64,000 bases of DNA from Lysobacteraceae bacterium 2PB (GTDB lineage Bacteria; Pseudomonadota; Gammaproteobacteria; Xanthomonadales; Xanthomonadaceae). Where the stretch lies: NCBI GenBank assembly GCA_005502915.1, contig SCMT01000001.1, positions 248,001 to 312,000 of the forward strand, in the 5' to 3' direction. Below the pieces are notes generated by a model that was given only the letters and a program-made list of their open reading frames with translations, was not told where the DNA came from and searched no databases. Below, one piece after another: positions 62,681 to 64,000 of this stretch. Within the stretch, counting starts at the first letter, position 1; each line of letters begins with the position of its first letter. Position numbers and translations under genes: made by a program.

Positions 62681-63958
62681 ATGAAACGTTCCATCCTCTT
62701 CGTCGGCATCGCGGGCATCGTCGCGCTCGGCCTGGGCGCCGCCGCCACGCAGGCCGCACGCAATCCGCTGTTTTCCTCGACGACGCTCTCGGCCAGGTCG
62801 GCAAACGTCGCCGGCGACGCCGGCTACCGCGCGCTGTCGAGCAATCGCGCCACCACCTCGCTGCGCGTGGTGCAGGCGGACGCCAGCCTGATCGGCGACC
62901 AGACCGACGTACTGCCGCTGGGCCTGGGCGACCTGGGCACGGCATTCAGGCAGTACAGCCGCCGCAATCCGGACGGCACGCAGGTGTGGTACGGCACGCT
63001 GGGCAAGCGCTTCGGCCTGGTCGACACGCTGCGCTACAAGGCCACCGGCGAAATCGCCGACGACCCGAACAATTCGGTGATGATCGTGCGCCAGGGCAAC
63101 CAGATGTCCGGCACCATCCGCGCCAACGGCCAGCTCTACACCCTGCAGCCGCTGGCGAAGGGCGGCGGCCACGTGATCGCGCGCATCGACGAATCGCGCA
63201 TGCCGGCCGACCATCCGGCCGCCTACACCGACATGTGGCGCGCATCGCTCGCCGAGCATCCGCAGGTGAAGGCCGCGACGACGCGCGCCACCGCCCTCGC
63301 GCCGGTCACCGTGCGCGTGATGATCGTCTTCAGCACCGCCGCCGCGACCGCCGTGGGCAACACCACGACCAAGGCCAACCTGGCGATCTCCGAAAGCAAC
63401 CAGAGCTTCGCCAACAGCGGCGCGAACGTGAGCTTCCAGCTCGCCGGCGTGTACACCGCGAACTACGTGAACTCCACTTTCGACACCGACCTCAGCCGCT
63501 TCCGCGGCACGACCGACGGCTATCTCGACAGCTACCACACCACGCGCAACAACATCGCCGCCGACGTGGCCGTGCTGATCACGACGAACACCCAGTACTG
63601 CGGCCTCGGCTACCTCAACTCGACTGCGGCCACCGCATTCAGCGTGACCGCGGCCTCGTGCATGACCGGCTATTACTCGTTCGCGCACGAGATCGGCCAC
63701 AACTTCGGCGCGCGCCACGATCCCGCCACCGATCCGTCGACGACGCCGGTCGCCTATGCGCACGGCTACCGTTCGCCGACGAACGCCTGGCGCACGATCA
63801 TGGCCTACAACTGCACCAACGCCGGCGGATGCCCGCGCATCAACTACTGGTCCAACCCGGCCAAGACCTACAACGGCCAGGCCATGGGCACCGCCGCCAC
63901 CAGCAACAACACGCGCCAGCTCAACGAGCGCGTGGCCACGGTCGCCGCGTTCCGCTGA
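62681..63958 (+). CDS. Peptidyl-Asp metalloendopeptidase (M72), copy 2
   Basis: A 425-residue exported metzincin, tandem paralogue of the gene at 61136 with matching blocks throughout (for instance YKATGEIADDPNNSVMIVR and TDGYLDSYHTTRN). Signal peptide about 1-24. The zinc site HEIGHNFGARHD at His336, 340 and 346 keeps the metzincin Gly that copy 1 lacks. Met-turn RTIMAYNC. Ends 42 bases before the right edge. The pair probably arose by duplication and then diverged in specificity. Confidence 0.88.
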   Translation: MKRSILFVGIAGIVALGLGAAATQAARNPLFSSTTLSARSANVAGDAGYRALSSNRATTSLRVVQADASLIGDQTDVLPLGLGDLGTAFRQYSRRNPDGTQVWYGTLGKRFGLVDTLRYKATGEIADDPNNSVMIVRQGNQMSGTIRANGQLYTLQPLAKGGGHVIARIDESRMPADHPAAYTDMWRASLAEHPQVKAATTRATALAPVTVRVMIVFSTAAATAVGNTTTKANLAISESNQSFANSGANVSFQLAGVYTANYVNSTFDTDLSRFRGTTDGYLDSYHTTRNNIAADVAVLITTNTQYCGLGYLNSTAATAFSVTAASCMTGYYSFAHEIGHNFGARHDPATDPSTTPVAYAHGYRSPTNAWRTIMAYNCTNAGGCPRINYWSNPAKTYNGQAMGTAATSNNTRQLNERVATVAAFR

Positions 63959-64000
63959 TCCCGGACGCCGCACCCGCGGTATACGAAACGGGGCCGCAAG

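Noticed and set aside
1-64000. tRNA or rRNA genes, CRISPR arrays and prophage modules
   Set aside because: No GGTTCGAATCC-type arm, rRNA core, regularly spaced array or phage structural gene was recognised. XerD at the left edge alone does not indicate an integrated element; it fits the chromosomal xerD.

Overview
The window is a GC-rich (judged by eye), gene-dense chromosomal segment of a gammaproteobacterium, most likely a member of the Lysobacteraceae/Xanthomonadaceae (Lysobacter, Luteimonas or a relative). Evidence: housekeeping gene orders typical of that group (lptFG divergent from pepA-holC-valS; prmA, a DUF3426 gene, fis, purH, purD in one direction; pssA-holD-rimI), an H-NS protein of the xanthomonad type, DUF4124 secreted proteins, and an abundance of secreted metalloproteases. 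No rRNA, tRNA, CRISPR array, complete insertion sequence or prophage was seen.

Layout. 1-2405: partial xerD, an RDD membrane protein, and a two-gene unit of a P-loop kinase and a Thg1-like tRNA(His) guanylyltransferase. 2410-14626: lipopolysaccharide export (lptGF), pepA, holC, valS, then pssA-holD-rimI on the minus strand, a DUF4124 protein, proS and an H-NS protein. 14627-27806: a ThrE-type exporter, etfBA, an ATP-grasp enzyme, scoAB, algH, an exonuclease remnant, ruvX, pyrB, a PH-like membrane protein, a desaturase/ferredoxin-reductase pair with a divergent FabR/DesT-type repressor and an operator-like dyad, and mgtE.

28216-39948 is an accessory region for signalling and secretion: an ECF sigma factor with a Ser/Thr kinase carrying a TPR domain; GrpB; then a ToxR-like winged-helix regulator with a membrane segment and TPR domain, surrounded by three secreted proteins (a 526-aa protein of unknown family, a chimera of M4-protease prodomain and aerolysin-like pore-forming domain, and a metzincin protease). 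Arrays of an ATCACGA-like element repeated every 11 bases stand upstream of all three secreted-protein genes, in the same orientation relative to transcription, and one array is shared with the regulator. This looks like an undescribed secreted-toxin/protease regulon.

40070-53780: trpGDC with an embedded monooxygenase-like gene and a HAD phosphatase, flanked by two inverted paralogous metzincin genes; then prmA, DUF3426, fis, purH, a Na/Ca exchanger, two lipoproteins and purD. 53863-57355: two tandem paralogous XRE regulators divergent from a 784-aa protein that resembles a type III restriction Res subunit but has lost its Walker A motif. 57441-63958: an LplT-PlsC fusion, a CD225/DUF2752 pair, a DUF4124-like protein and two tandem peptidyl-Asp metalloendopeptidases (M72). 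At least three families of short palindromic (REP-like) repeats are scattered between genes; one of them supplies the stop codon of a gene.
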